From: Pirellulales bacterium
GTDB lineage: Bacteria > Planctomycetota > Planctomycetia > Pirellulales > Thermoguttaceae
NCBI GenBank assembly: GCA_030642635.1
Contig: DAOWNK010000067.1
Location: forward strand, 1-13,065
Direction: 5' to 3'
DNA: 13,065 nt
How positions within the stretch are numbered: the stretch's first letter is position 1; each line of letters opens with the position of its first letter. Under the pieces are notes generated by a model, which saw only the letters and a program-made list of their open reading frames with translations, made no database searches and had not been told where the DNA came from. Shown here in pieces: positions 6,304 through 13,026 of this stretch. Position numbers and translations under genes: made by a program.

Positions 6304-8298
6304 TCAACGCGCGGCGGCCTTGTCATGCGGATTCTTCAGGTAGTACAAGTGCCCGTCCTCGGCGCCGACCAGCAGGTCCGGCACACCGTTTTTATCCCAA
6401 TCGACGACGGTCGGACTGGTCGTGTGACCGGCAAGTGCACGCTTGCCAATCCTACCCATGTCGCGAAAGGTGTGTATGCCGTCCCTGCTGGAAACATTGC
6501 AAAGGAAATTTGCGTTGGAGCTGTTCACCAGCAGGTCGATCCGTCCGTCGCCGTCCCAGTCGGCGAGGCATAGTTTGCGACGCCCACTAAGCCCTGTCGT
6601 AGCGTCGTTCAGCCGCAGCAATCCACCCGTTTTTTCGCCGCGGCTGCCATGGCACCAACTGAACACCGACTTGCCCTCGCTGCGGAACACCCGCTCGGGC
6701 GGCATCAGTTGCAGCTTTCCGTCCACTTTCTTGCGCTCGAAAAACGCCAAATAGCCTTCATGGTCGAGCATCACAAGGTCGTTCAGTCCGTCACGGTTAA
6801 AGTCGATCGCCACGGGCGTAGTCCGCCATTGTGTGGCGAGCTGCTTGGGCTGCGGTTCCCACCAGATCCAGGCGGGTTTGGGCGGTTTGCCGGGCCACTG
6901 GACTTCGATCATCTCGGCCGCGGCGAACTTCGGCGACTTCCGCGTACCGATGTTGCGATACCACACCACCTTGCCCCAGATCGAGTTGACCACCAGGTCC
7001 GGCAGCCCGTCGTGGTCCCAGTCGGCCACGCTCAAGGCGGTGTATCCCCACTTGGCCTCGCAAGGGCCTTGGATCGAGCCGTTGTATCCTGCCTGGATGC
7101 GGATGATTTTGCCGTCGGCTTCGAGATACTTCGGCGCGGCCCATTTGGGCGGATTGCCGCCGTCGAGGTTCTCGATGAACCCGATGTACCCGGAGGCGTT
7201 GCCGCAGAGGAGGTCCTCGTCGCCGTCGCCGTCGAAGTCCACGCCGACCGGCGTGACCAGTACGCCGAACTTCACCTCGTTCGCTTCCTGTTGAAAGAAG
7301 CAAGGTGGTGCGAAGACCGGCACACCGTCGAGCAGCTTGCCGGTGTTTTCCACAAACGCAACCCGTCCGTCCTCTGCGCCGACCAGCAAGTCGATGTCAC
7401 CGTCTTTGTCCCAGTCGAACGCCACCGGCGTGATCATGCAGCCGTCGATTTGTATTGGTCGGCCGTCGTGCTCAATGAACCGACCTGCCGTGTACTTCGG
7501 TTCGGTCCGCGTGCCGGTGTTTTGGAAATAGGTCATCTTGTCGAGGAATTCGCCGCAGATAATGTCCAGGTCGCCGTCACCGTCGAAGTCGGCGAAGTTC
7601 GGCGAAGGCATGGCATACACTTCAATCGGCTTGCCGCCGGCGGTGAGCTTCCTGGGTTCGGCATACACCGGCTCTGCCGTGGTGCCATTGTTGCGGATCA
7701 GGTAAACGAAGCCGCGCCCGGGACCACGGACCCACTCGCCTTTTTCGTTGTAGGCGTCCGCCCAGCCGTATTCGGTCCAGTCGCCCACGCCGACAATCAG
7801 ATCGAGTGCGCCGTCGCTATCATAATCGCAATAGTGCCAGGCACGCTGTCGGCATCTGTTGGGATGAATCAGATCGGTCGGATATATCTTGACCTCTTTG
7901 GCAAACCGGTTCTTCCGGAAATCGACCAGTTCCGCGGCGGGCACGAGCAGGCGCACCCGGCCGTCCACATACGACGGCCGGATGTGGGTATGTGCCTTCC
8001 CGACTGAAACTGCCGGTTTGAACACCGGCATGTTCGCCTCACCGCCGGGGTTCTCGAAAAGATACGTGCCTCTGTACGGCACGTCCTGCGAGGCGGTGAC
8101 CACCAGGTCGTAGTCGCCGTCGCCGTCGTAATCCATCGGCAGCGGCACGGCCACAAGCCCCACGCCCAGATCGACCACCAGGCCCGGGTTGTTAAACTTG
8201 ATTCGCTGAAGCCCGCCGGCCTTTACCGGCCCGGGCAACAGCATCGCCACGGTCCCCAATGCCAACCAAAACAACATGCATCTAAACTTCCACATCAT
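6304..8298 (-). CDS. Secreted FG-GAP/VCBS repeat protein
   Basis: A 664-residue exported protein with a probable beta-propeller fold. After a signal peptide (MMWKFRCMLFWLALGTVAML, with likely cleavage near VKAGG), nine Ca-binding-type D-x-D/N-x-D/N-G-x-x-D repeats follow at about residues 56, 158, 237, 295, 354, 426, 499, 580 and 633 (for example DYDGDGDYD, DWDKDGDID, DWDHDGLPD). Several continue as LLVGAEDG-like strands and alternate with F-x-N-x-G-T segments, as in the FG-GAP/VCBS family. Such proteins act in adhesion, polysaccharide binding or as cell-surface scaffolds; the ligand here is unknown. The start is one of two adjacent ATGs (8298 or 8295), directly after AGGAGGT. The frame is open for 52 more codons upstream, but those run through the hairpin element and carry no signal peptide. 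The DUF1559 gene follows after 25 bp. Confidence 0.93.
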   Translation of the reverse strand: MMWKFRCMLFWLALGTVAMLLPGPVKAGGLQRIKFNNPGLVVDLGVGLVAVPLPMDYDGDGDYDLVVTASQDVPYRGTYLFENPGGEANMPVFKPAVSVGKAHTHIRPSYVDGRVRLLVPAAELVDFRKNRFAKEVKIYPTDLIHPNRCRQRAWHYCDYDSDGALDLIVGVGDWTEYGWADAYNEKGEWVRGPGRGFVYLIRNNGTTAEPVYAEPRKLTAGGKPIEVYAMPSPNFADFDGDGDLDIICGEFLDKMTYFQNTGTRTEPKYTAGRFIEHDGRPIQIDGCMITPVAFDWDKDGDIDLLVGAEDGRVAFVENTGKLLDGVPVFAPPCFFQQEANEVKFGVLVTPVGVDFDGDGDEDLLCGNASGYIGFIENLDGGNPPKWAAPKYLEADGKIIRIQAGYNGSIQGPCEAKWGYTALSVADWDHDGLPDLVVNSIWGKVVWYRNIGTRKSPKFAAAEMIEVQWPGKPPKPAWIWWEPQPKQLATQWRTTPVAIDFNRDGLNDLVMLDHEGYLAFFERKKVDGKLQLMPPERVFRSEGKSVFSWCHGSRGEKTGGLLRLNDATTGLSGRRKLCLADWDGDGRIDLLVNSSNANFLCNVSSRDGIHTFRDMGRIGKRALAGHTTSPTVVDWDKNGVPDLLVGAEDGHLYYLKNPHDKAAAR

Positions 8299-8336
8299 TT
8301 TTACCTCCTCAGGTTTGTCGCATAAAAGAATAGTAT

Positions 8337-8472
8337 GTAACACTTCAGCCAATTGAAGTGATTTTTGTAAAAAACAGCCCAAATAGCCGGGACGCAACGC
8401 GTCGCGGTAAGTGCACCCGCGGGACGTTGTCCCCCGGCTATTATCAAAAATCACGCAAAAATTTCATTTGGC
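8337..8472. repeat. Second hairpin element sharing the terminal sequence of the 360-bp element
   Basis: The left end, 8337-8357, matches 19 of 21 positions of the terminus at 4920-4940 (both start GTAACACTTCAGCCA). Nested inverted pairs follow: GCCAATTGAA (8348-8357) with TTCATTTGGC (8463-8472, one mismatch); GTGATTTTTG (8358-8367) with CAAAAATCAC (8445-8454, perfect); AATAGCCGGG (8382-8391) with CCCGGCTATT (8433-8442, perfect). The interior holds three small hairpins at 8391-8403, 8403-8421 and 8422-8432. The element starts 39 bp before the FG-GAP start codon, so it probably lies in or next to its promoter/leader. No coding capacity is seen. Confidence 0.82.
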
Positions 8473-8503
8473 CGGGGCATGAACTACCATACAACATGTA
8501 AGA

Positions 8504-8534
8504 CGCCATGCCCACGACAAGCGTGGACATGGCG
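8504..8534. repeat. Isolated hairpin with 13-bp arms
   Basis: CGCCATGCCCACG (8504-8516) pairs with CGTGGACATGGCG (8522-8534) across the 5-nt loop ACAAG, with one C/A mismatch on the plus strand that becomes a G-T wobble pair on the minus strand. It lies between the LamG gene and the FG-GAP leader. It may be a dispersed extragenic palindrome or the terminator of the LamG gene, but no T tract follows on either strand. Confidence 0.6.
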
Positions 8535-8567
8535 CACACATCGGCAATGACGCCGGACCTTTCACAA

Positions 8568-8584
8568 CCGGAGCCAAACTCCGG
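8568..8584 (-). terminator. Weak terminator-like hairpin downstream of the LamG gene
   Basis: CCGGAG (8568-8573) and CTCCGG (8579-8584) form a perfect 6-bp stem with a 5-nt loop, about 48 bp past the LamG stop on the minus strand. The sequence after it (TTGTGAAAGG) is not a T run, so intrinsic termination is doubtful. It may simply belong to the hairpin-rich stretch 8337-8584. Otherwise I see nothing in 8473-8631. Confidence 0.25.
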
Positions 8585-8631
8585 CCGACGAAACGGCTTG
8601 CGGTATACCGGAACGGCCGGCTCCACGCAAG

Positions 8632-9528
8632 TCAGTTCCTTCTCTTGTGGCGCAGGACCCAGAAGAGTCCACCAATTCCCAAACCTAACAGCAGCACGAA
8701 GGCCGAGGGTTCCGGGACATGGATCGCGTCCAGATGATCCTGAAGCACTGTTGAGGTAAGCTCGCTATTGTAGTAAGCCACCTCATCCATAACGCCGGTG
8801 AAGTACTGGCCTCCTCCATAAGCCGAGCCGATCCCGAGCCTCTCGGCACCGAAATTGGTATCGTAGGCCGCAAACGAAGCGTTCTGGAGCGTGTGGGTGA
8901 GCTGTGTTTGGCCCTCGGTGAGGTCGGCCAAATAAACATCAGCGTTGATGGTCGCACCGCTACGACTACGGACGACGGCCACGTAGTACCAGTGGCCCAC
9001 CTCCATGTCCGGGGTCGTAGTGCCGGTGAGGTATCTTCTGGTGGCACTCCCCCAAGCAGCATTGCCAAACGCGAGGCCGTTCTCATACGGAGTTGGGCCG
9101 AAGGTGGTGCCGTAGTACAGGCGGTTGCTGCCGGCGGCGCACGTCCCGATGTACTGTTTGTCACCGTCTGTGTTATCCGGACGATAGAGGAATTCGACTG
9201 TGCCCTCCTCGGGATGCACGAACCCGGCGATAGGGCTTCGGAAGGCGGCACCGCCGAAGAATTGAGAGGACTTCGTCGTGGAGTCCCAGCCTGTAATGAA
9301 ACTCGGCGCCGTCCCCACACCAACCAGTTCCAGGTCCTCGCTGCCCTTTTTGTCCTCCTTCTTCAGGTTGTCGGTTGCGCCCTCGAACGTCCATTGGTGG
9401 ATCAACGAGGTGTTTGAACTAACCAGAGTGCGCAGGTCAATAATTTCACCGTGCGCAGTGGCCACCATCAGCATCGACACCGATACCACGGTCACCAAAG
9501 CCATCCCTAATACAATTTTCCTAATCAT
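8632..9528 (-). CDS. LamG-like domain protein with PEP-CTERM sorting signal
   Basis: A 298-residue exported protein. It has an N-terminal signal peptide (MIRKIVLGMALVTVVSVSML, cleavage near ATAHG) and a concanavalin A/LamG-like jelly-roll body. Typical LamG strands are visible: LIHQWTFEG (about 43), EEGTVEFLYRPDN (about 108), GHWYYVAVVRS, YFTGVMDEVAYYNSEL and LQDHLDAIH. The C-terminus is a textbook PEP-CTERM signal: VPEPSAFVLLLGLGIGGLFW, then RHKRRN, the form recognised by exosortase and linked to surface display with exopolysaccharide. I start at the ATG at 9528, seven bases after AAGGAG; a longer frame beginning 36 bases upstream lacks both features. The protein probably binds a carbohydrate or forms part of the cell surface; no catalytic motif is seen. 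It is separated from the FG-GAP gene by a 333-bp hairpin-rich gap, so it is probably a separate transcription unit. Confidence 0.92.
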   Translation of the reverse strand: MIRKIVLGMALVTVVSVSMLMVATAHGEIIDLRTLVSSNTSLIHQWTFEGATDNLKKEDKKGSEDLELVGVGTAPSFITGWDSTTKSSQFFGGAAFRSPIAGFVHPEEGTVEFLYRPDNTDGDKQYIGTCAAGSNRLYYGTTFGPTPYENGLAFGNAAWGSATRRYLTGTTTPDMEVGHWYYVAVVRSRSGATINADVYLADLTEGQTQLTHTLQNASFAAYDTNFGAERLGIGSAYGGGQYFTGVMDEVAYYNSELTSTVLQDHLDAIHVPEPSAFVLLLGLGIGGLFWVLRHKRRN

Positions 9529-9625
9529 CGTTCTACTCCTTAAAGAAAAGAAAAAGAAACACAAAACAGTTACTCGTTGTTATGTTTATCCACGGCGCTT
9601 ACGTGCTCCTTCATCGAACCATGGT

Positions 9626-10180
9626 CTAAGGGGAATCCCCCAAACCGAATTCCTTTTCGATCCTGTCAAGTTCCTCCAACAAGCCCTCGGGCAGACACAA
9701 GGGGATCGGTTCACCTTGGGCGGCCTTGGCTTGCATCCGGTCGTAGTACTCCAACGTTTCCCGCAGGCTGGTGCGGATGTGTTCGGCCATGAACCGCCGC
9801 GGCGATCAGCAGCATGTGGAACCCCATGTCGGCGGCCAGGAACCGCTGCATTATCGGGCCGTCCAATAACTTGATGCCGGTCTGCTGCATTTGATTTGCA
9901 ATCAGCTCTATCTGCTCGCACAGCATATTGAGCTTTGCCACGTCGGTCGGAGTAATCCGTTTGGTCGCCAGCATCACGGCGAAACTCTCCAACCCCTCAC
10001 GCAATTCGTACAACTCGACGATGTCGTGACGCTTAGGTGTCCGTACGATCGTCCCCCGCCGCGGCACGCGCTCGACCAGGCCCTCGACCTGCAACTGCTG
10101 GATTGCTTCTCATGCCGGCGTGCGGCCGATACTCAACTGCTTGGCCAGCGCCGGCTCCGAGATCATGCTGCCGGATCCAC
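9626..10180 (-). pseudogene. GntR-family (FCD domain) transcriptional regulator, multiply broken
   Basis: This is the remnant of a GntR/FadR-type sugar-responsive repressor. Reading 10180 to 9626: the winged-helix N-terminus is cut off just before GSMISEPALAKQLSIGRTPA. An in-frame TGA (10110-10112) stands where the family has Arg in RTPxREAI, consistent with a CGA-to-TGA change. EAIQQLQVEGLVERVPRRGT follows in frame, then the FCD start DIVELYELREGLESFAVMLA and DMGFHMLLIAAA. At about 9787-9800 the frame breaks. The C-terminus continues in a different frame as AEHIRTSLRETLEYYDRM and EGLLEELDRIEKEFGLGDSP, ending at a TAG (9626-9628). About 60-65 FCD residues are missing at that break, including the region that usually carries metal or effector ligands. 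It was presumably divergent from the plus-strand TIM-barrel gene and may have regulated the local sugar genes. It cannot now make a working repressor. Confidence 0.88.
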
Positions 10181-10250
10181 CGTCGGGAAACAATCCAGTG
10201 CGGAGACACCGCAACCACAGGACGGTCTTCCAACGGCGAAGATCGGTGAC

Positions 10251-11048
10251 ATGGAAGTCAGCCGCTTGATTCTCGGCGGCAATCTGTTCGAGCATTGCAT
10301 GCACAGCCGCGATCTGAAGTACGTTACTCCACTGGCTAAACACTACAACACCGAAGAGCGCGCGATTGAGACGCTCCGCTTGGCCGAGTCGATGGGAATC
10401 AACACGATGTCCGGCTCGATCAACCAGACTTCCATGAAACCGCTCCGAAAATATCGCGAGAAGCTCAACGGCAAGATTCAGTGGATCATTTGCCCATACG
10501 CCCCACTCGAAGAAGGCCTTGCCAAGTTCAACGCAGAAGTGGAAAAGCTGTTGGACTGGGGCTGCGACGCTATCTATATCTGGGGCGCCAGGGGCGATCA
10601 GTACGCTCGCGCCGGCCGGGTGGACCTGATCGGCAAGGCGGTCGAGGCAGTGAAGGCATACGGCGTTCCATGCGGAGTTTGCGGACATCTGCTCGAAGTG
10701 GTCGTCGAGTGCGAGAAGCAGAAGGTGCCGGCCGATTTCTACATCAAAACCTTGCACCACCATAACTATCCGAGTATGGTGATGGACAAGAAGTCGCCCT
10801 GGTATTCGTGCTGGTGCAAGAAGTCCGACGAGCTGATCGAGTTCATGCAGGGTGTCGAGAAGCCGTGGATCGCGTTCAAGGTGATGGCCGCCGGTGCAAT
10901 CCCGCCGGAAGACGCCTTCCCGTATGCCTTTAATGCCGGGGCCGACTGCATCCTGGCCGGGATGTTCGACTTCCAAATTGCCCACGATGTGAAACTGGCC
11001 AAAAACGCAGTCGCCAACGCGAAACGAAAGCGTCCCTGGCGAGCATAA
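10251..11048 (+). CDS. TIM-barrel protein related to aldo/keto reductase-like planctomycete proteins, 5' truncated
   Basis: A protein of 265 aa from the first plausible ATG (MEVSRLILGGNLF); homologous-looking sequence (ETPQPQDGLPTAKIGD) is already in frame from about 10200. Family members, as I recall them, carry a Tat or other signal peptide before this point; here that part is gone, replaced by sequence antisense to the GntR remnant. Visible blocks are NTEERAIETLRLAESMGINT, DAIYIWGARGDQYARAGRVD, PADFYIKTLHHHNYPSMV and KPWIAFKVMAAGAIPPEDAF, ending GADCILAGMFDFQIAHD. The first strand resembles aldo/keto reductases (VSRLILGGN), but I cannot identify the AKR catalytic Asp-Tyr-Lys-His set, so the reaction is unknown. 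The ATG has no clear Shine-Dalgarno. The stop overlaps the ApbE start by one base (TAATG), indicating coupling. The body of the frame is intact, so the gene may still be translated, but probably without its promoter and export signal. Confidence 0.72.
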   Translation: MEVSRLILGGNLFEHCMHSRDLKYVTPLAKHYNTEERAIETLRLAESMGINTMSGSINQTSMKPLRKYREKLNGKIQWIICPYAPLEEGLAKFNAEVEKLLDWGCDAIYIWGARGDQYARAGRVDLIGKAVEAVKAYGVPCGVCGHLLEVVVECEKQKVPADFYIKTLHHHNYPSMVMDKKSPWYSCWCKKSDELIEFMQGVEKPWIAFKVMAAGAIPPEDAFPYAFNAGADCILAGMFDFQIAHDVKLAKNAVANAKRKRPWRA

Positions 11049-11626
11049 TGGCCGACAACAAACTCACCACACAAACGCTCGCCCGGGAAGCGATGGGGAC
11101 CATCTTCACGATCACGGTGGCCCACGCCCATGCGTCTACGTCGTCGTCCGCCGATGCCGGAATAGAGCTTGATACGAACGACAGCTCGGTCCGGGCATTG
11201 GCCGACGATGTGCGGCTCGATCTCGGCGGGATAGGCAAGGGGTTCGCGCTGGATCGGATGGCCGCCGTTGTGACCGAATGGGACATCCAGTCCGCGCTGC
11301 TTTGGGCAAGCACAAGCACGGTCCTGGCCAAGTGGACCAAGCCCGATGCTTTTGCGTGGTCGGTCTCGATCGGGCCGGAACACGACCGGCAAAAAATCAT
11401 GTTGGTCAATTCGGCGCTGAGTGCCTCGGGCACCGGCGTGCAGGACGATCATATCATCGACCCACGCTCCGGTCACCCAGTCCGAGGCCGCGCGCGTTGT
11501 TGGGCCAAGGCCCCGAGTGCCACCGAGTCCGATGCCCTTTCAACCGCCTTTATGGTAATGTCCGACACGGAAATTATGGAGTATTGCAAACAACACCCCC
11601 ACGTTTCATCGCATATACTTCAGTAG
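11048..11626 (+). CDS. apbE: ApbE-like FAD:protein FMN transferase with large internal deletion
   Basis: ApbE proteins attach FMN covalently to Thr or Ser of exported flavoproteins and are normally about 290-350 aa. This one is 192 aa. The start REAMGTIFTITVAHAHA (13-29) matches the family N-terminus. At about residues 31-38 it jumps to a region normally near residue 140, continuing with VRLDLGGIGKGFALDRM (55-71), SASGTGVQDDHIIDPRSGHP (126-144) and ATESDALSTAFMVM (158-171). About 100 residues are missing in frame, including the segment with the conserved Ser/Asn motifs that help to hold FAD. The metal-site region around SDALSTAF is retained. It has no signal peptide or lipobox at the current N-terminus. 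It is joined to the preceding gene by a one-base overlap. It is probably inactive, although the frame is uninterrupted; a minimal variant is the less likely alternative. Confidence 0.78.
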   Translation: MADNKLTTQTLAREAMGTIFTITVAHAHASTSSSADAGIELDTNDSSVRALADDVRLDLGGIGKGFALDRMAAVVTEWDIQSALLWASTSTVLAKWTKPDAFAWSVSIGPEHDRQKIMLVNSALSASGTGVQDDHIIDPRSGHPVRGRARCWAKAPSATESDALSTAFMVMSDTEIMEYCKQHPHVSSHILQ

Positions 11627-11663
11627 TTGACTTTTCCAGAAACGCCAACCAGGATTCAGAACC

Positions 11664-12995
11664 ATGACGATAATAAGACGACGTGAGTTTCTCGGCGCCA
11701 CGGCCGCTGCTGCCGGAGCCGGCATATTGTTGGGGGCCGCCGCCGGAGTCAAAGGCGATACCGCTAAGCCCTCCGACGAAATCAACCTGGCGGTGATCGG
11801 GTTCGGCTCGCAGGGACGCAATCTGGTAGACACCGCCATGCTGATCCCAAATATCCGCATTCGCGCCATCTGCGACATCTGGCCCTATCGGCAGCAATAC
11901 GGCGTCAATCGGCTGAAAAGCTACGACCAGACGGCCGTCGTCTATGCCGACTACCGCGAAATGCTCGATAAGGAAAAGGGACTCGACGCGGTGTTGATCG
12001 CCACGCCGGAGTTCGTCCACGCCGAACAGACCAATGCCTGTCTTGCAGCCGGGCTGCACGTCTATTGCGAGTCGATGATGGCCCACTCCGCCGAAGCCGC
12101 TCGCTGGATGATCCAAACCGCAAAGGAAACCGCAAAACTGTTGCAGATCGGCTATCAGCGTCGGAGCAATCCGTGCTATCGCCACGTCGTCGACAAGCTG
12201 ATTCGCCAGACCGAACTGCCGGAGCAGATCACTCAGGTCCAAACACGCTGGGTCATGGGTGTGAACGAAATGTCGGGCTGGCCTAGGCGACGAACCATAC
12301 CGGACGAGCAGTTGCACAAATACGGCTACGACAACATGCGCCAGTTCCGCAACTGGCGTTGGTTCTGGAAGTTCGGAGCAGGGCTGGCCGCCGGAATGAT
12401 GGCCCACCAGATCGACGTGGCCAATTGGTTCCTGGACGCCGTGCCGAACTCGGTACTGGCCGCCGGAGGGGTTGACTATTACGAGTCGCGCGAGACGTTC
12501 GACAATCTGACGGCAATCTATCGGTACAAGACGGAATCGGGCACAATCCGCGTCTGCGGTCAAGTGCTCACCGACACCCGAGCCGACGGTATCGGACACT
12601 TCGAGCAGTTCTGCGGCACCGAGGGAACGATTCGAGTCTCGGAGAATCCCAATTGGACGGCCGTCTTCCAAGACCCGGACGCCATAGAATGGGACGAGTG
12701 GGTCCGGAAAGACTATATCGTCAAGACGAAGACCGAGCCGGCCAAACCGCCGACCAACGGCGATCAGGTAGTTCAAGAAACCGGCCGGGTCGAGCCATAC
12801 TCGCTCCCGGCGCTTTTGACCAAACCGCCGCTTCAACCGCACCTGGAGAACTTCTTCGACGCAATTCGAAGCAAGGCCGAGTTGAACTGCCCGGCCGAAC
12901 TCGCATTCCGCAGCGAGGTTCCCATCTTCAAAGCGATCGAAGCAGTTCGGGATCGCCGGGCACTCGACATTTCATCTGAGGATTTCTCAGCCTGA
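11664..12995 (+). CDS. Tat-exported Gfo/Idh/MocA family oxidoreductase
   Basis: A 443-residue NAD(P)-dependent sugar or inositol dehydrogenase-type protein, exported folded. The Tat signal is RRREFLGATAAAAGAGILLG (5-24). The Rossmann fold starts NLAVIGFGSQGRN (41-53) with G46-x-G48-x-x-G51, followed by ICDIWP (69-74) and LIATPEFVHAEQ (111-122). The family's E-K-P-type motif, whose Lys is catalytic in GFOR and inositol dehydrogenases, reads CESMMA (135-140) here: Glu is kept and Lys is Ser137. IGYQRRSNPCYRHVVDKLI (162-180) and MAHQIDVANWF (246-256) retain the second-domain His248 and Asp251. The start ATG has AGGA about nine bases upstream. It lies 37 bp after the ApbE stop on the same strand, so the three plus-strand genes may form one operon. 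The length and frame are intact. Substrate unknown; with Ser137 it may bind without the usual proton transfer. Confidence 0.92.
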   Translation: MTIIRRREFLGATAAAAGAGILLGAAAGVKGDTAKPSDEINLAVIGFGSQGRNLVDTAMLIPNIRIRAICDIWPYRQQYGVNRLKSYDQTAVVYADYREMLDKEKGLDAVLIATPEFVHAEQTNACLAAGLHVYCESMMAHSAEAARWMIQTAKETAKLLQIGYQRRSNPCYRHVVDKLIRQTELPEQITQVQTRWVMGVNEMSGWPRRRTIPDEQLHKYGYDNMRQFRNWRWFWKFGAGLAAGMMAHQIDVANWFLDAVPNSVLAAGGVDYYESRETFDNLTAIYRYKTESGTIRVCGQVLTDTRADGIGHFEQFCGTEGTIRVSENPNWTAVFQDPDAIEWDEWVRKDYIVKTKTEPAKPPTNGDQVVQETGRVEPYSLPALLTKPPLQPHLENFFDAIRSKAELNCPAELAFRSEVPIFKAIEAVRDRRALDISSEDFSA

Positions 12996-13026
12996 ACGTG
13001 ACTGCATGGAAAAGGCCCACACAAGA

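Noticed and set aside
6649..8007. 452-codon plus-strand frame opposite the FG-GAP gene
   Set aside because: The minus-strand frame has nine clear repeats and a signal peptide; the plus frame is the mirror of repeated GAC/GTC-rich DNA.
8299..8454. 52-codon N-terminal extension of the FG-GAP gene
   Set aside because: It reads through the hairpin element, lacks a ribosome site, and would put the signal peptide in the middle of the protein; AGGAGGT directly precedes the internal ATG pair.
9891..10250. In-frame 5' extension of the TIM-barrel gene
   Set aside because: Most of it is antisense to the GntR remnant (clear FCD and HTH sequence), so it is open by chance; only the last few codons before 10251 look like original coding sequence.
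10110..10985. 291-codon minus-strand frame opposite the TIM-barrel gene
   Set aside because: Only its last ~20 codons (GSMISEPALAKQL...) are meaningful, belonging to the GntR remnant; the rest is antisense shadow.
11574..12842. 422-codon minus-strand frame opposite the Gfo/Idh/MocA gene
   Set aside because: It is antisense to a clear Tat-dependent oxidoreductase and shows no domain of its own.
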